A stretch of DNA of 64,000 nt from Flavobacteriaceae bacterium S0862 (GTDB lineage: Bacteria > Bacteroidota > Bacteroidia > Flavobacteriales > Flavobacteriaceae). The first letter of the stretch is position 1; each line of letters starts with the position of its first letter. Both the position numbers and the translations under genes were made by a program. The stretch spans positions 558,001 through 622,000 of the forward strand of contig JALKAW010000001.1 of the NCBI GenBank assembly GCA_023015825.1, given 5' to 3'. Shown here piece by piece: positions 42,802 to 51,683 of this stretch. Below the pieces are notes generated by a model. It was not told where the DNA came from, did no database searches, and was given only the letters and a program-made list of their open reading frames with translations.

Positions 42802-43665
42802 TTAAAAATACTTTGAAAGAATAGACTTTACAGAACTGTAATAAGACCTTCCAAAAAGATTAAGATGTACTAAAAGATAATATAATTGGTAAATTTCCAC
42901 ACGAGTGTTGGTGTCCTCGTCTTGAGGTATAATGTTATGATATGCATTGTAAAAACCTGAGCTAAATCCTCCAAAAAGTTTTGACATAGCAATATCTACT
43001 TCGCTGTGCCCATAGTAGCTAGCTGGATCAATAAGGTACGGAACATCATTTGTTGTTATTAAAAAGTTGCCATTCCATAAGTCGCCATGTAATAATGATG
43101 GCGTAACATTCTTAAAAAGATAATCAAGAGCAGATTGCATTTTAATAATATTAGGAACTTCATTTTCGCTGAGGAACCCTTTTGATATAGCTAAATTTAT
43201 TTGAGGTAATAAGCGTTTATTTATGTAAAAAGAATGCCAATCATTGTGATATGAATTAAGTTGATGTAAACTTCCAATAAAGTTATTATGACCAAAACCA
43301 AATTCCTCAGTCTTAGTTTGATGCAATTGGGCTAATTGTTTACCAAACTTTTCTATAGCATTTGGAGTAGGTGTTGTGGCCTCAAGATATTCCATAATTA
43401 TGTAAGAGTAATTTTTAAAACTGCCTATAAAGTAGACTTTAGGCGTAGCAATTGCATTGGCTTTAGCAATAGTGTCTAACCCTTCTCTTTCAGCGATGAA
43501 CATACTACTAGCATATTTATTGCTGTTGATTTTTAAAAAATAGTCTTTGTTTTGAGTTTTAATGTGATATGCTGAAGAAATATCACCTCTTGAAATTGAT
43601 TTATATGATAGTATTTTGCTTTCTAAGCGCGAAGTAAGATGACTAATAAAATCTTTGTTAAACAT
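42802..43665 (-). CDS. Fructosamine kinase family protein
   Basis: 287 residues. Motifs: SAYHIKTQNKDYFLKIN (ATP-binding lysine), YIIMEYLEA (hinge), SLLHGDLWNGNFLIT (catalytic loop HGDLWxGN) and YLIDPASYYGHSEVDIAMSKLFGGF (metal-binding DPA region). Fructosamine-3-kinase relatives phosphorylate Amadori products so that they break down; bacterial members repair glycated protein or small molecules. It starts 10 bases downstream of the endonuclease terminator. Single gene. Confidence 0.92.
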   Translation of the reverse strand: MFNKDFISHLTSRLESKILSYKSISRGDISSAYHIKTQNKDYFLKINSNKYASSMFIAEREGLDTIAKANAIATPKVYFIGSFKNYSYIIMEYLEATTPTPNAIEKFGKQLAQLHQTKTEEFGFGHNNFIGSLHQLNSYHNDWHSFYINKRLLPQINLAISKGFLSENEVPNIIKMQSALDYLFKNVTPSLLHGDLWNGNFLITTNDVPYLIDPASYYGHSEVDIAMSKLFGGFSSGFYNAYHNIIPQDEDTNTRVEIYQLYYLLVHLNLFGRSYYSSVKSILSKYF

Positions 43666-43675
43666 ATTTAAAAAT

Positions 43676-43706
43676 AAAAAAGGCCATTGAAAAAATGGTC
43701 TTTTTT
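43676..43706 (-). terminator. Terminator of the endonuclease gene
   Basis: Imperfect stem AGGCCATT (43681-43688) and AATGGTC (43694-43700), flanked by A5 and T6. It lies 20 bases after the endonuclease stop on the minus strand. Confidence 0.75.
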
Positions 43707-43726
43707 AAAATTATATTTTGATAACA

Positions 43727-45517
43727 TTATTGTCTTATAAGTTTTTTGGTAATACTTTGATTCTCACTCGATATTTTCACTAAGTATATACCCTTATTAA
43801 TATTAGATATATCAACATAAGCACTATTTGGCAAAACTAATTTTGAAATAACGAGTTTTCCTAAAATGTTATAAATTTCAATATCTAATGATTTATTAGT
43901 GTTAAAGTAGATGGCATTATCTTTAACAGGGTTAGGGTAAACACTAAGGTTTTTCAATTGATTTATGTTTGTACTTAATGGTGCATAGCACGTCCAAATA
44001 ACATCGTCTATAGCTACCCGATCACCTCCTGAAGTGTCTTCAGTAATGGACACAAAAACATTTCCTTGCACATTGATATTGTTAATGCTATTTGTTTGTA
44101 CAGTTCCATCATACGATACAGTTCCCTTTAGAACACTATTAACATAAACACTCAAGTTGCCACTTCCACCACTAAATTTTCTTTGTGTAGTAATTGTAAT
44201 ACTACCAATTCCACCACCAACAGTTGGTGAAGTAAGCACACCATTTGTTGTGCCTCTCATATCTATTGTAATCGCTTCTGAATTAATAGTTTGATCAGTT
44301 CTAGCTTCAGTTGCAGACCAAGAACCTCCATTGTCTCCGGTCCAATTTCTATTAGAGTATGAACTAGAACTTGCAGGTATGTTGGCAAAAGTTTCATTAG
44401 TGCATTCTGAACCACCAGAACCATTGTTAGTAGTCATCTCACAATCTTGATTACTGAAAGGAGACATATTATTAGCAGCATCTTTAGCCTTTACAGTAAA
44501 GCAATAATTAGTATTTGCTGATAAGCTTGTTACAGTAAAAGAGGTGTTAGCTGTATTAAAAGTGTTTACACCATCTACATATATATCGTACGAAGTAACA
44601 GCTACATTATCAGTAGAAGCAGTCCAATTTAAATCAACTGTGTTATCTTTAGGGTTTGAAGCTGCTAGGTTTGTTGGTGCAGTAGGTGCTTGAGCATCAG
44701 CTGTTGGATTCCAAATCATATTTACAAACTCGGGATGGTCTACAAATGGATTTGCATTTCCTTGAAAATTGTAAGCAGCGTTATTTCTATCAATTTCTGC
44801 CTGGACAACAGGGTCGTTTGCATGCCAATCTAATAAAAGTTCTAGAAACCAATCAGAAAATACTTGATCACTTGTACCATTAAGCATGGTATGGCTCCAT
44901 GAGGCTACTTGTGTTTCGTAACGCACAGCAAAGTATAATAGCGCTCTAGCTATATCGCCTTTAAATTCATCAATGGGTTCAAAAACGGTTCCGTTATAAC
45001 TACCAAAGGTATTAGGACCAACTTTAGAACCATTGTTTGATGTCCAAGTAGGGCTACTAACTTCACCAAATGCAAAACTGCTTCTTTTTCCGTTTACATA
45101 ACCATCAGATGGAATTACATGATGTACATCACTTTTCATTGGATAAGCTTCACTAAAAACCGATTGTGGCATTAAGTGTTCACGATTATAGCAATCGTTT
45201 TCGGAGTTATAGGAACCACATTGTCTTACGCCATGGTCATAATTATATGAATCGTTGTTCGTAGTACTAGGTGTTGGGTTTTCTGAATAAAAATCTAACA
45301 CAGTATCATCATTCTCATAATAGTCGTCATTATGTGTTGTTTGGTATGCTGTGTAAAGTGCTCCATAGCCTTGATCTACATGACCAGTAGAAACAATATT
45401 ATATAGTTGAGTTTTTAACGTGTAGCCAGTTCCAGTTGCAGTATCGTAATAATTTGAAGGAATTTGGGCTTGTACTAAGGCAGTAATAAATAAAAAGTAT
45501 AGGTAAATGTGTTTCAT
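43727..45517 (-). CDS. Secreted endonuclease I with fibronectin III domain and type IX sorting signal
   Basis: 596 residues. A signal peptide (to about 17) is followed by an endonuclease I domain (about 20-275) with the catalytic region DCYNREHLMPQSVF...MKSDVHHVIPSDGYVNGKRS. A fibronectin III domain (about 278-367, PTAPTNLAASN...NTVDLNWTASTDNV) follows, then a beta-sandwich of about 140 residues. A type A T9SS C-terminal domain ends the protein (LSVYPNPVKDN...ISNINKGIYLVKI...SITKKLIRQ). Exported by the gliding-linked type IX system and attached to or released from the surface; it would digest extracellular DNA for nutrients. Start ATG at 45515-45517. Confidence 0.94.
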   Translation of the reverse strand: MKHIYLYFLFITALVQAQIPSNYYDTATGTGYTLKTQLYNIVSTGHVDQGYGALYTAYQTTHNDDYYENDDTVLDFYSENPTPSTTNNDSYNYDHGVRQCGSYNSENDCYNREHLMPQSVFSEAYPMKSDVHHVIPSDGYVNGKRSSFAFGEVSSPTWTSNNGSKVGPNTFGSYNGTVFEPIDEFKGDIARALLYFAVRYETQVASWSHTMLNGTSDQVFSDWFLELLLDWHANDPVVQAEIDRNNAAYNFQGNANPFVDHPEFVNMIWNPTADAQAPTAPTNLAASNPKDNTVDLNWTASTDNVAVTSYDIYVDGVNTFNTANTSFTVTSLSANTNYCFTVKAKDAANNMSPFSNQDCEMTTNNGSGGSECTNETFANIPASSSSYSNRNWTGDNGGSWSATEARTDQTINSEAITIDMRGTTNGVLTSPTVGGGIGSITITTQRKFSGGSGNLSVYVNSVLKGTVSYDGTVQTNSINNINVQGNVFVSITEDTSGGDRVAIDDVIWTCYAPLSTNINQLKNLSVYPNPVKDNAIYFNTNKSLDIEIYNILGKLVISKLVLPNSAYVDISNINKGIYLVKISSENQSITKKLIRQ

Positions 45518-45610
45518 CTGTTTATTTTATTATTTCTGTCAGATGTAATTCGCATATTCAGTTATTTCTGTTAGATTGAAATTTTTGTTATGCTCATTTG
45601 ATAAATATTA

Positions 45611-46822
45611 TTATTTTTTTTCCAACAATGCCATATAGAATCCGTCATAGCCAGATTCGTGAGCAAATACATTGTTATCTTTTACAAATGTAAAATCTTT
45701 TCCTAACTCTGAGGCCAAAAATTCGTCAACCTGATTTCTGTTTTCAGATGGCAAAACTGAACATGTTGCATATACCATTTTACCTCCTGATTTCAGCATT
45801 CTAGAATATTGTTGTAATATTTCTTGTTGAGTTTTCTTTATATTATCAATAAATTCAGGCTCTAATTTCCATTTGGCATCAGGGTTTCTGCGTAAAACTC
45901 CTAAACCAGAACAAGGAGCATCAATTAAAATCCTATCTGCTTTATTATAGAGCTTTTTAATTGGTTTAGTAGAGTCAATTACTTTCATTTCAATATTATG
46001 AACACCATTTCTTCTAGCTCTAATTTTAAGTTTTTTCAATTTACTTTCGTAAATATCCATGGCGATAATTTGTCCTTTGTTTTCCATTAAAGAGGCTAAA
46101 TGAAGTGTTTTTCCTCCAGCTCCAGCACAGGTGTCAACAACTTTCATACCTGGTTTTACATCTAGAAAATCGGCCACTAATTGAGAGGAAGCATCTTGAA
46201 CTTCAAACCACCCATCTTTAAAGGCCTCTGTCTTAAAAACATTAGCACGTTCAACCAATTTTAATGCTGAAGGGTGATTTGGTAAGAACTCGGTTTCAAT
46301 ATCTTCAGATTGTAATTTAAGCTGTAAATCCTTTTTATTGGTTTTAAGTGTGTTAACACGTAAAATAACATCGGCTTGTAGGTTTTGTGCTGCAAGCTCT
46401 TTGGTCCATTTGTTTTCTCCAAGTTCTTTAACTCCAAGTTCGTCTATCCAATCTGGAACAGATTCTCTAAACTTTCTAATTTTTGATAGTTCATCAAAAC
46501 GTCCTTTAATTTTACGAGTTGGCGTGTTTTCAAAGTATTTCCAATCTGGAAGTTTTATTCCTTTGAGAGTAGCCCAAACAGCAAATAAACGCCATGCATC
46601 ATCACGACTAAAAGGTTCTTTTATATTTGCAATTTCGGCGTATAAGCGTTTCCAACGAACAATTTCATAGGTAGTTTCTGCTACAAAACCACGGTCACGA
46701 CTTCCCCAACGTTTGTCACGCTTTAAAAGCTGTTGGATTACCTTATCGGCATATTGACCTTCATTGAATATTTGTATGAGCCCATCAATAACGGCAAAAC
46801 ATAAATTTCTGTGTAAACGCAT
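45611..46822 (-). CDS. RsmB/NOP family rRNA cytosine-C5 methyltransferase
   Basis: 403 residues. Residues 1-140 are a NusB-like RNA-binding region. The SAM-dependent domain has VVDTCAGAGGKTLHLASLM, IAMDIYESKL, LIDAPCSGLGVLRRNPDAKW (motif IV, Cys) and MVYATCSVLPSENRNQV (motif VI, catalytic Cys). This is the two-cysteine arrangement of m5C methyltransferases such as RsmB, which modifies C967 of 16S rRNA. The exact target in this organism is inferred. Start ATG at 46820-46822; a TACCTTTG -7-like element lies on the minus strand at 46841-46848. Confidence 0.9.
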   Translation of the reverse strand: MRLHRNLCFAVIDGLIQIFNEGQYADKVIQQLLKRDKRWGSRDRGFVAETTYEIVRWKRLYAEIANIKEPFSRDDAWRLFAVWATLKGIKLPDWKYFENTPTRKIKGRFDELSKIRKFRESVPDWIDELGVKELGENKWTKELAAQNLQADVILRVNTLKTNKKDLQLKLQSEDIETEFLPNHPSALKLVERANVFKTEAFKDGWFEVQDASSQLVADFLDVKPGMKVVDTCAGAGGKTLHLASLMENKGQIIAMDIYESKLKKLKIRARRNGVHNIEMKVIDSTKPIKKLYNKADRILIDAPCSGLGVLRRNPDAKWKLEPEFIDNIKKTQQEILQQYSRMLKSGGKMVYATCSVLPSENRNQVDEFLASELGKDFTFVKDNNVFAHESGYDGFYMALLEKK

Positions 46823-46923
46823 CTTAATAATTTAAGCAAGCAAAGGTAGTTTAAAAAGTTTATTTGTTAAATGGTTTGTATGTTTATTCATGGAGTTTTC
46901 TATTTTTATAAAAACTTTAAAAA

Positions 46924-47961
46924 ATGAAACAAATAATTATTGCATTTCTATTAGTCTCTTTATTTTCTTGTAAAACAGAAGAAAAATTTATTCCAAGAGA
47001 TTTTAACACTGTTGAAGTTGAACCTATTTTAGAAGATTCTCTTTTAAGTATTCGTGCTATTGATATTTTGGACGATAAAGGGTTGGCATTTGCAGCTAAC
47101 AATAATTCGTTTGGATTATATGACCCAGCTAAAAAAACTTGGAATATTTCAAAACAGGAACAAGACACACTCAAGTTTAGTTTTAGATCAGTAGCTCATA
47201 CAACTACTGACTTTTTTATGTTAACAGTTGCTAATCCTGCATTATTATATAAAACTACAAGTTCTGGAATGGTGCTAGTTTATAAAGAAGAACATGAAAA
47301 CGTTTTTTACGATGCTATGAAGTTTTGGAATGATAATGAAGGTATCGCTATTGGTGATAGTATAGATGGTTGTTTATCTATAATCATTACACGAGATGGT
47401 GGAATAACTTGGACTAAATTAGGTTGTAACCAATTGCCTCCAGCAGCAGAAGCTGAAGGTGCATTTGCCGCTAGTAATACTAATATTGCCATAATAGGAG
47501 ATAAAGCTTGGGTTGCTACTACTGCAGGTCGAATTTATTATTCTGAAGATAAAGGAGAAACTTGGGAAGTAACAAATACGCCAATAATTAGTAAAAAAGA
47601 TACTGAAGGTATTTATTCTATAGATTTTTATGACGAGCTAAATGGTTTTGCAATTGGAGGGGATTATACGAAGCCAGATGGAAACAAAGCCAATAAAATA
47701 AAAACTGAAGATGGTGGAAAAACTTGGCAATTAGCAGCTGATGGACAAACGCCAAATTACAGAAGTTGTGTGCAATACATACCAAATAGAAATGGACAAG
47801 AGCTGGTCGCTGTTGGTTTTAAAGGAATAGATTATAGTAATGATGGTGGAAATACTTGGAAAACCATAAGCAATGAAGGTTTTTTTACAATAAGGTTTAT
47901 TGACGAAACGACAGCCTATGCTGCTGGTAGTGGGCGTATTAGTAAGCTAACATTAAAATAA
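46924..47961 (+). CDS. Ycf48/BNR-type beta-propeller lipoprotein
   Basis: 345 residues with a lipoprotein signal (lipobox LFSC, Cys17). The propeller repeats contain Asp-box motifs TRDGGITWTKLG, SEDKGETWEV, TEDGGKTWQLA and SNDGGNTWKTIS, with intervening 'GFAIGG/IAIGD' strands, as in Ycf48-like proteins. In plants and cyanobacteria Ycf48 is a photosystem II assembly factor; in flavobacteria the role is unknown and is often annotated as oxidoreductase without support. Divergent from the RsmB-type gene and convergent with the sigma operon, with which it shares a terminator. Confidence 0.85.
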   Translation: MKQIIIAFLLVSLFSCKTEEKFIPRDFNTVEVEPILEDSLLSIRAIDILDDKGLAFAANNNSFGLYDPAKKTWNISKQEQDTLKFSFRSVAHTTTDFFMLTVANPALLYKTTSSGMVLVYKEEHENVFYDAMKFWNDNEGIAIGDSIDGCLSIIITRDGGITWTKLGCNQLPPAAEAEGAFAASNTNIAIIGDKAWVATTAGRIYYSEDKGETWEVTNTPIISKKDTEGIYSIDFYDELNGFAIGGDYTKPDGNKANKIKTEDGGKTWQLAADGQTPNYRSCVQYIPNRNGQELVAVGFKGIDYSNDGGNTWKTISNEGFFTIRFIDETTAYAAGSGRISKLTLK

Positions 47962-47989
47962 AAAAGAGAAGCTAATGCTTCTCTTTTTT
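47961..47989. terminator. Bidirectional terminator between the Ycf48-like gene and the sigma operon
   Basis: Stem AAAAAGAGAAGC (47961-47972) and GCTTCTCTTTTT (47977-47988) with a TAAT loop; perfect over 12 pairs. Runs of A and T on both sides serve both strands. Confidence 0.92.
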
Positions 47990-47990
47990 A

Positions 47991-48452
47991 TTAAGGTTTT
48001 TTGTTTTTCATACGTTGTTCGCGCCTTTGCCTATATGTTTCCATAAGCTTTCTATTAAAGGCATCTTCAGCAATTTTTAATTTAATAATTTTTTGAGGTG
48101 AAATAACGTTACCAAGATCTTTAATTAATTGTTGTTTGGCATTGTGCATTTTTTCTTCAACTGCCATGAATTTAACTAAAATATCTTGAGCTTCTTTTTC
48201 TGTAAGATTCTCTTTTTTCATAGCAGATCTAATTTTATAAAGATCTGATCTACGTATTTGATTTGTTTTTTCCTCAAAAGCATTGTATACTGGCCAAAAT
48301 TTTTGAGCTTCATTTGAAGTTAAATCTAACTTATCGGTAATAAAGGCTACTTTCTGTGCTTTAATTTTTTCTTGCATCTCTTTTCTATCTCTTTGAGCAT
48401 AGCTTGAGAAGCAAATAATTAATAGCAATAAGGGAGTTATTATTTTTTTCAT
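47991..48452 (-). CDS. Secreted helical protein of the ECF sigma operon (Spy/LTXXQ-like)
   Basis: 153 residues from the ATG at 48450-48452; an earlier in-frame TTG at 48470 would overlap the preceding gene. Signal peptide MKKIITPLLLLIICFSSYAQ. The mature protein is charged and helical: FITDKLDLTSNEAQKFWPVYNAFEEKTNQIRR...ENLTEKEAQDILVKFMAVEEKMHNAKQQLIKDL...ISPQKIIKLKIAEDAFNRKLM. This resembles the Spy/CpxP (LTxxQ) type. Relatives are annotated in Flavobacterium as 'sensor of ECF-type sigma factor'. A periplasmic chaperone or stress-sensing role is plausible. It follows the anti-sigma candidate by 7 bases. Confidence 0.75.
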   Translation of the reverse strand: MKKIITPLLLLIICFSSYAQRDRKEMQEKIKAQKVAFITDKLDLTSNEAQKFWPVYNAFEEKTNQIRRSDLYKIRSAMKKENLTEKEAQDILVKFMAVEEKMHNAKQQLIKDLGNVISPQKIIKLKIAEDAFNRKLMETYRQRREQRMKNKKP

Positions 48453-48459
48453 TTTTTTG

Positions 48460-48969
48460 TTATTGGTCAATGAAATCTTCTAAATTGACATTTTCAAATA
48501 AATAATCTTCAAGAGAATCATTATTAAAAGTTTCATCAAATAGTTCTATGTCTAAATTTATTTCATCATCGTTACTAAGTAAAGATGCAATTTCATAAGT
48601 ATTAATACCTTGATCAATAATATAATTTTCTACCAATTCAGCATCAATGGTGTCTACTGTTGTATCTGAACTATTCCAGAATACATTAAACATTATGAGG
48701 ACTGCAGCAGCTACACCCGAAACATACATTAAGGTTTGTTTGTTGAACAAGGAAACAACTTTAGGGTTTTTATCGTCTTTAATTTTAGTTAAAATAACAT
48801 CTTCTAAAGAATCAAAATATCCATTAGGAGCTTTAAAACCTGAATTGTCTTCGTTTTGAAGCGCTTCGTCTAGTTTAATAGTATCCATAATAGTGTCTTC
48901 CAGATTCTGGAAATAATCTTTTGGAACTTTAAACCCCGTGTTTTTTATGTTATTTAATTTTTGTTTCAT
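48460..48969 (-). CDS. Putative membrane anti-sigma factor
   Basis: 169 residues from the ATG at 48967-48969. The cytoplasmic N-terminus contains two related segments, 'GFKVPKDYFQNLEDTIMDTI' and 'GFKAPNGYFDSLEDVILTKI', an internal repeat of about 20 residues. One membrane helix follows (about 82-100, TLMYVSGVAAAVLIMFNVFW), then an acidic extracytoplasmic tail (DTIDAELVENYI...NLDIELFDETFNNDSLEDYLF). Position right after the sigma factor, single helix and acidic tail suggest an anti-sigma factor, but no zinc-binding or other named anti-sigma motif is visible. Confidence 0.68.
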   Translation of the reverse strand: MKQKLNNIKNTGFKVPKDYFQNLEDTIMDTIKLDEALQNEDNSGFKAPNGYFDSLEDVILTKIKDDKNPKVVSLFNKQTLMYVSGVAAAVLIMFNVFWNSSDTTVDTIDAELVENYIIDQGINTYEIASLLSNDDEINLDIELFDETFNNDSLEDYLFENVNLEDFIDQ

Positions 48970-49002
48970 GTTATTAGTTAGACTCAAATTACATTAAAAG
49001 GT

Positions 49003-49545
49003 TTAATTACCTGTTAAATATGCTTCAATTTTTTTTACAGCAATATGGTACGACGCTTTTAATGCACCTTCGCTGGTTTCTAAAATATCGGACATATCTT
49101 TATATTTTAAATCGTCAAAGTATTTCATATTGAATACTATTTGCTGTTTTTGTGGTAATGTTGCAATTGCTTTTTGAAGCTTTAATTGAATATCGTTACC
49201 ATCAAAATACACATCTGAAGTTAAATTATTAACCGCTTGGTTTTGCACTTCTTCATTACTGGTCTGTAAACGCTTCGCATTTTTGTTAAGATGTGTAATA
49301 GCTTCATTGGTTGCTATACGATACATCCAAGAAAATAATTTACTATCACCTTTAAACTTATCGATGCTTCTAAACACTTTAATGAAAGTATTTTGTAGCA
49401 CATCGTCAGCATCATCATGAGAGATTACTATTTTACGTATATGCCAATAGAGACGTTCTTTATTGAGTGTTATTAACTCTCTAAAGGCCTTTTCTCTAGT
49501 AGGTGGTGACTTGAGTTGTGATAATAAAAGTTCCTCGTTATTCAA
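49003..49545 (-). CDS. ECF-type RNA polymerase sigma factor
   Basis: 180 residues. Region 2 is clear (HDDADDVLQNTFIKVFRSIDKFKGDSKLFSWMYRIATNEAITHLNK), as is region 4 (LPQKQQIVFNMKYFDDLKYKDMSDILETSEGALKASYHIAVKKI). The start is a TTG at 49543-49545: no ATG or GTG occurs in frame upstream for over 25 codons. It heads a three-gene operon with a membrane anti-sigma candidate and a secreted helical protein, the layout of envelope stress systems. Confidence 0.93.
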   Translation of the reverse strand: MNNEELLLSQLKSPPTREKAFRELITLNKERLYWHIRKIVISHDDADDVLQNTFIKVFRSIDKFKGDSKLFSWMYRIATNEAITHLNKNAKRLQTSNEEVQNQAVNNLTSDVYFDGNDIQLKLQKAIATLPQKQQIVFNMKYFDDLKYKDMSDILETSEGALKASYHIAVKKIEAYLTGN

Positions 49546-49856
49546 AAAAACTGTTTTGTATTTAGACTTATCAATTTATAAAAAGTTTAATGACTTTGCA
49601 TTTAAAAATTTTCTTCACCTTCATATAACTTGTTAACTGTTTAATAAACAAGTGTTTATCGTATAAAATATCGATAAAGTGTAAAATAATATCGATTAAA
49701 TACATTTTTTTTTGGTCAGTACTAAAATAAGTTATATGTTTACACTGTCTTAACCTACTAAGTATTACCATTTCCCCCAAGATTGGTAATAAAGAGAAAA
49801 GGATGTTACCCAAATTACATCCTTTTCTTGTTTTTATAACTTTCTTAAATCTTAAT
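49546..49856. other. Intergenic region between the sigma operon and the ABC transporter
   Basis: 311 bases without a convincing gene. The right end holds the ABC transporter terminator (49791-49830). The left part is the upstream region of the sigma operon. It contains two similar words, TATCGATAAA (49668-49677) and TATCGATTAAA (49690-49700), in a very AT-rich stretch. I cannot assign a promoter with both -33 and -7 elements. An open frame of 80 codons at 49571-49813 has no recognisable content and spans the terminator, so it is not taken as a gene. Confidence 0.6.
49791..49830 (-). terminator. Terminator of the pgm-ABC transporter operon
   Basis: Arms AGAAAAGGATGT (49794-49805) and ACATCCTTTTCT (49817-49828), 12 perfect pairs with an 11-base loop, 27 bases after the transporter stop on the minus strand. 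Confidence 0.82.
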
Positions 49857-51683
49857 CTATTGAAAAGATTGCATCGTAATTAAATTACTATAAACACCTT
49901 TTTTGTATAGTAGTTCTTGGTGTTTTCCTTGCTCAACAATTTCGCCTTTTTGCATGACAACTATTTCATCTGCATTTTGAATGGTGGATAAACGATGTGC
50001 AATAACAATAGAGGTTCTGTTTTTCATCATATTCTCTAGAGCTACTTGTACTAAACGTTCACTTTCTGTATCTAATGCCGAGGTAGCTTCATCTAGAATC
50101 ATAATTGGAGGATTCTTTAGAACTGCTCTGGCAATACTTAATCGTTGTTTTTGACCACCAGATAACTTATTTCCTGAGTCTCCTATATTTGTATTAATAC
50201 TATCAGGAAGGTCTTTAACAAACTCCCAAGCATTAGCAACTTTTAAAGCCTCAATAACTTGTTCGTCGGAAGCATTTTCATCTCCTAAAAGAATGTTATT
50301 TTTAACCGAATCGTTAAATAGAATTGAATCTTGAGTTACAAGGCCAATGAGATTCCTTAGCGAATGCTTTGTGAAATCTCTAATATCTGTTCCATCAACG
50401 GTTATTTTTCCATCGGTAACATCATAAAATCGTGTCACGAGATTTGCAATGGTGCTTTTTCCACTTCCAGATTGTCCAACTAAGGCGACAGTTTTTCCTT
50501 TAGGAACATTGATAGAGAAATTCCTTAAAACTAAGTCATCTTCGTATTTAAAAGAAACATTTTCAAGTTTTATACTATTTGCAAAATCGTGTTTTGTAGT
50601 TGCGTTTGGTTTGTCCTTCAATGGCGAAGGAGTTTCTATAACTTCTAATATTCTATCAGCAGCTGCATTTCCAGCTTTAACTTTATAGCTGGCTTTTGAT
50701 ATAGCTTTTGCAGGCGTTAGTATTTGATAAGCTAAAGCCATATAAGTAATAAAAGCACCACCAGATAATGTTTTTTCTATTAAAACCATTGAGCCACCAT
50801 ACCATAAAAGTGCTGCAATAGAGACAATACCTAGAAATTCACTTGTTGGAGAAGCTAGATTTTGTCTGTTTAACAAAATATTGGAAAAGTTGTAAAATTT
50901 ATTTGTAGATTCTTGAAACTTCTTGTTGAATTTACCTTCAGCATTAAATCCTTTTATTACTTTAAGTCCAGAAAGTGTTTCTTCTAAAGTAGATAAAAAC
51001 ACACCTTGTTCTTTTTGTACACGATCAGATTTTCTTTTTAAGCTTTTACCAATTCTAGAAATAATAAATCCAGAAACTGGAATGAAAAGAAAAACAAATA
51101 CTGTTAGCTTCACTGAAATTGTGAACATTGCTAATATTGCAAAAGCAATAGTTAATGGTTCTTTCACTATTAATTCTAGCACTGCTAATAGAGAGTTTTT
51201 AACTTCATTTACATCTCCAGAAATTCTAGCTATAATATCGCCTTTTCTTTTCTCAGAATAGTAGGAAATTGGCAATGTTAAAACCTTGTCGTAAACCTCA
51301 TTTCGTAGATCTTTTAATACACCATTTCTTAAAAAGGTAATAAAGTATAGTGCTAGATAATTAAAGATGTTTTTTAATAGGAATAAGCTTATAATGAGAA
51401 TAATCATGTATAACAAAGCTTGTTGAGGACCTTCATTATCAGTAGTTGTTGTAATAAAATAATTTAAGCTATCTTCTGTATATGCTTTTAGTTTTTTTAA
51501 ACCTAAGTATGTGGGTTTTGTATAAATTTTTTCATTTTCACCAAAAAGTACATTAATCATTGGCATAAGAGATACCATTGCTAATGTGCTAAACAGTGCA
51601 TAAAAAACATTACAGATTATGTTTAATATCCCATACTTTTTGTATGGTATAATAAATCGTGATATTTTTTTTAAATAATCCAT
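49857..51683 (-). CDS. MsbA-like ABC transporter (permease and ATPase fused)
   Basis: 608 residues. Six membrane helices within residues 15-325, with a coupling region ERKRGDIIARISGDVNEV typical of type IV exporters. The nucleotide-binding domain has Walker A GQSGSGKST (403-411), signature LSGGQKQR (from 507) and Walker B IMILDEATSALD (catalytic Glu after Asp531), and the H-loop IAHRLST. It probably exports a lipid or hydrophobic compound. The start codon overlaps the stop of the phosphohexomutase gene by one base (TAATG at 51681-51685), so the two are translationally coupled. Confidence 0.93.
   Translation of the reverse strand: MDYLKKISRFIIPYKKYGILNIICNVFYALFSTLAMVSLMPMINVLFGENEKIYTKPTYLGLKKLKAYTEDSLNYFITTTTDNEGPQQALLYMIILIISLFLLKNIFNYLALYFITFLRNGVLKDLRNEVYDKVLTLPISYYSEKRKGDIIARISGDVNEVKNSLLAVLELIVKEPLTIAFAILAMFTISVKLTVFVFLFIPVSGFIISRIGKSLKRKSDRVQKEQGVFLSTLEETLSGLKVIKGFNAEGKFNKKFQESTNKFYNFSNILLNRQNLASPTSEFLGIVSIAALLWYGGSMVLIEKTLSGGAFITYMALAYQILTPAKAISKASYKVKAGNAAADRILEVIETPSPLKDKPNATTKHDFANSIKLENVSFKYEDDLVLRNFSINVPKGKTVALVGQSGSGKSTIANLVTRFYDVTDGKITVDGTDIRDFTKHSLRNLIGLVTQDSILFNDSVKNNILLGDENASDEQVIEALKVANAWEFVKDLPDSINTNIGDSGNKLSGGQKQRLSIARAVLKNPPIMILDEATSALDTESERLVQVALENMMKNRTSIVIAHRLSTIQNADEIVVMQKGEIVEQGKHQELLYKKGVYSNLITMQSFQ

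Noticed and set aside
49571-49813. Open frame of 80 codons upstream of the sigma operon
   Set aside because: No recognisable content, and it crosses the 12-pair terminator of the ABC transporter gene.
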